Position numbers and translations under genes: made by a program. 7,332 nt of DNA from Chitinophagaceae bacterium (lineage in GTDB: Bacteria > Bacteroidota > Bacteroidia > Chitinophagales > Chitinophagaceae), in NCBI GenBank assembly GCA_025963615.1, contig JAOQAL010000746.1:1-7332 (forward strand). Direction: 5' to 3'. This document shows, one piece after another, positions 6,325 through 7,332 of the stretch (the first letter of the stretch is position 1; each line of letters starts with the position of its first letter). The notes under the pieces are model-generated. The model was not told the origin of the DNA. It did no database searches and worked only from the letters and a program-made list of their open reading frames with translations.

Positions 6325-7332
6325 ATCCGGAACCCCCCTTCGAATGACGGGCCCCGGAGAACGACACTATCGCACTTTATTCTTGTACAGGGAACAGGAC
6401 TATTCCCGCAAGCCTCATTATGAAGAGGAAAATTGATTGTTATTCCATTACAGTTAACCTCCTGGTAAGGAATTAGCGAAATACCGGCGGGCTGAAGAAT
6501 GTTTTTAATACTGAAATAATTATAGAAACGGTAGGAGGAATAGATAAGCAAAACGGTGCTAGTCAAAAGCAGGCTTGCACAAATCAATTGCTTATTTACT
6601 ATTTTTTTATTGCCCCCAGGGCCAATCAGCAAATAAGACACGATCGCAATAAATGGGATTAAAAACCCAAAACCAAAACGGGGATCAGGAGCTTTGATGA
6701 ACCAAAATAAAATTCCGGAAGCCAGGAAGACCAAAGCGCCAATAAGTTGATTATTCCTTTTAATAAATATTCTTTTGTGGAATAGTATCAGGAGAAAGAC
6801 TGAAGCGGGTATACCCGATAATATCAATTTATCAGCCAGGGAACGGAGATTCCACCAAACAGGCAACCATTCTATCATGTTCATTTGATAATCGTGCGAA
6901 CGTAGATCAAGGCTAAACGGTACATTAGCCCTCGCATAAGAAGTTATATATTCCTGATTGATTATTAAGAAATCTTTGCGCACCTCCCAGTCAAAATTGA
7001 ATAAATCAGGAAAAGGCGATGGAAACAGGAGGTACCCGGAACTAATGACATTTCGGAATAAAAGAGGTACAATAACCAGTAAGCCAATAGCAATGGAGAT
7101 AAATATTTTTAAATGAATTTTATTCTGATCAAGTTTATAGTAATAAAAAAGAGCAAATAAAATTACCGGCAAAGTCTGTAGTTTGATTGTTGCAGAAAAA
7201 AAACCGAGAAATATAATCAGCAAATATATAAGGCCCTGTTTTTGATAGTTGATAAAAAGATAAAAAATAAGCCACAGGTATAAAGCCGCTATAAAGTCAG
7301 GGCTTCCTGAGGTAGCAAACAATCTTACCTGG
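6315..7332 (-). CDS. polytopic membrane protein, LIC_10190/GT-C-like family (partial, start outside window)
   Basis: The frame is open to the right edge, so this is the C-terminal part, 338 residues visible. A TTG at 7320-7322 is not a credible start: codons QVR precede it and continue the reading frame. Numbering that TTG-encoded Leu as 1, hydrophobic segments lie near 10-26, 31-47, 50-62, 72-91, 166-181, 191-209, 216-234 and 246-263, suggesting about eight membrane spans. Between spans are RNVISSGYLLFPSPF (90-104) followed by DLFNFDWEV, and APDPRFGFGF (211-220). These recall the membrane proteins named LIC_10190 family and more generally GT-C-fold glycosyltransferases acting in surface polysaccharide or lipid-linked sugar assembly; this comes from memory of the motifs. 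The chain ends in a soluble tail with four cysteines (C291, C305, C312, C317) and LRGPSFEGGFRIKK. The catalytic loop expected near the N-terminus of a GT-C enzyme is not visible, so the reaction and substrate cannot be stated. The gene converges on porU2 and is transcribed separately. Confidence 0.8.
   Translation of the reverse strand, partial: QVRLFATSGSPDFIAALYLWLIFYLFINYQKQGLIYLLIIFLGFFSATIKLQTLPVILFALFYYYKLDQNKIHLKIFISIAIGLLVIVPLLFRNVISSGYLLFPSPFPDLFNFDWEVRKDFLIINQEYITSYARANVPFSLDLRSHDYQMNMIEWLPVWWNLRSLADKLILSGIPASVFLLILFHKRIFIKRNNQLIGALVFLASGILFWFIKAPDPRFGFGFLIPFIAIVSYLLIGPGGNKKIVNKQLICASLLLTSTVLLIYSSYRFYNYFSIKNILQPAGISLIPYQEVNCNGITINFPLHNEACGNSPVPCTRIKCDSVVLRGPSFEGGFRIKK

Noticed and set aside
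7320..7322. TTG as start of the minus-strand membrane protein
   Set aside because: The frame remains open upstream to the window edge, and the TTG would begin inside a sequence that reads naturally as QVRLFATSGSPD, so the gene continues past the edge.
1..7332. CRISPR arrays, tRNA/rRNA genes, insertion sequences, attachment sites
   Set aside because: No spaced direct repeats, RNA gene structures, transposase motifs or terminal inverted repeats were seen on either strand.

Overview
The window looks like chromosomal DNA from a Bacteroidota bacterium, most likely in or near the Chitinophagaceae. The evidence is AT-rich DNA, start codons without clear Shine-Dalgarno sequences, and two neighbouring genes of the type IX secretion system (T9SS), a machine confined to the Bacteroidetes group and close relatives. 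The family assignments come from motifs and remembered family features; no database search was run.

Layout: bases 1-77 may hold the last codons of an upstream gene, ending one base before the first clear gene. At 78-1193 (+) is a PorV/PorQ-like outer-membrane beta-barrel protein, best called PorV2. After 24 bases comes 1218-6272 (+), a 1684-residue PorU-like gingipain-fold (peptidase C25) sortase, best called PorU2, with an intact His/Cys pair (H637, C667). A long hairpin at 6286-6323 follows and probably terminates transcription in both directions. From 6315 to the right edge (-) is the 3' part of a convergent gene for a polytopic membrane protein that resembles the LIC_10190/GT-C-like family. 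Its start lies outside the window.

Function: in Porphyromonas gingivalis, PorV collects T9SS cargo at the outer membrane and PorU removes the cargo's C-terminal signal and joins the protein to a surface anchor. The tight pairing here suggests a dedicated sortase and partner, transcribed together. PorU2 is much longer than classical PorU: it has about 900 residues after the catalytic domain, including CARDB-like and fibronectin-like folds, a segment resembling the ILEI/FAM3 domain, and an unusual C-terminal domain. The convergent membrane protein has no evident functional link to the pair.

Most of the window is a recognisable secretion module. The points most worth a second look are the ILEI-like domain, the atypical PorU2 tail, the poly-lysine/slippery end of porV2, a UUCG hairpin inside porU2, and the Cys-rich tail of the membrane protein.
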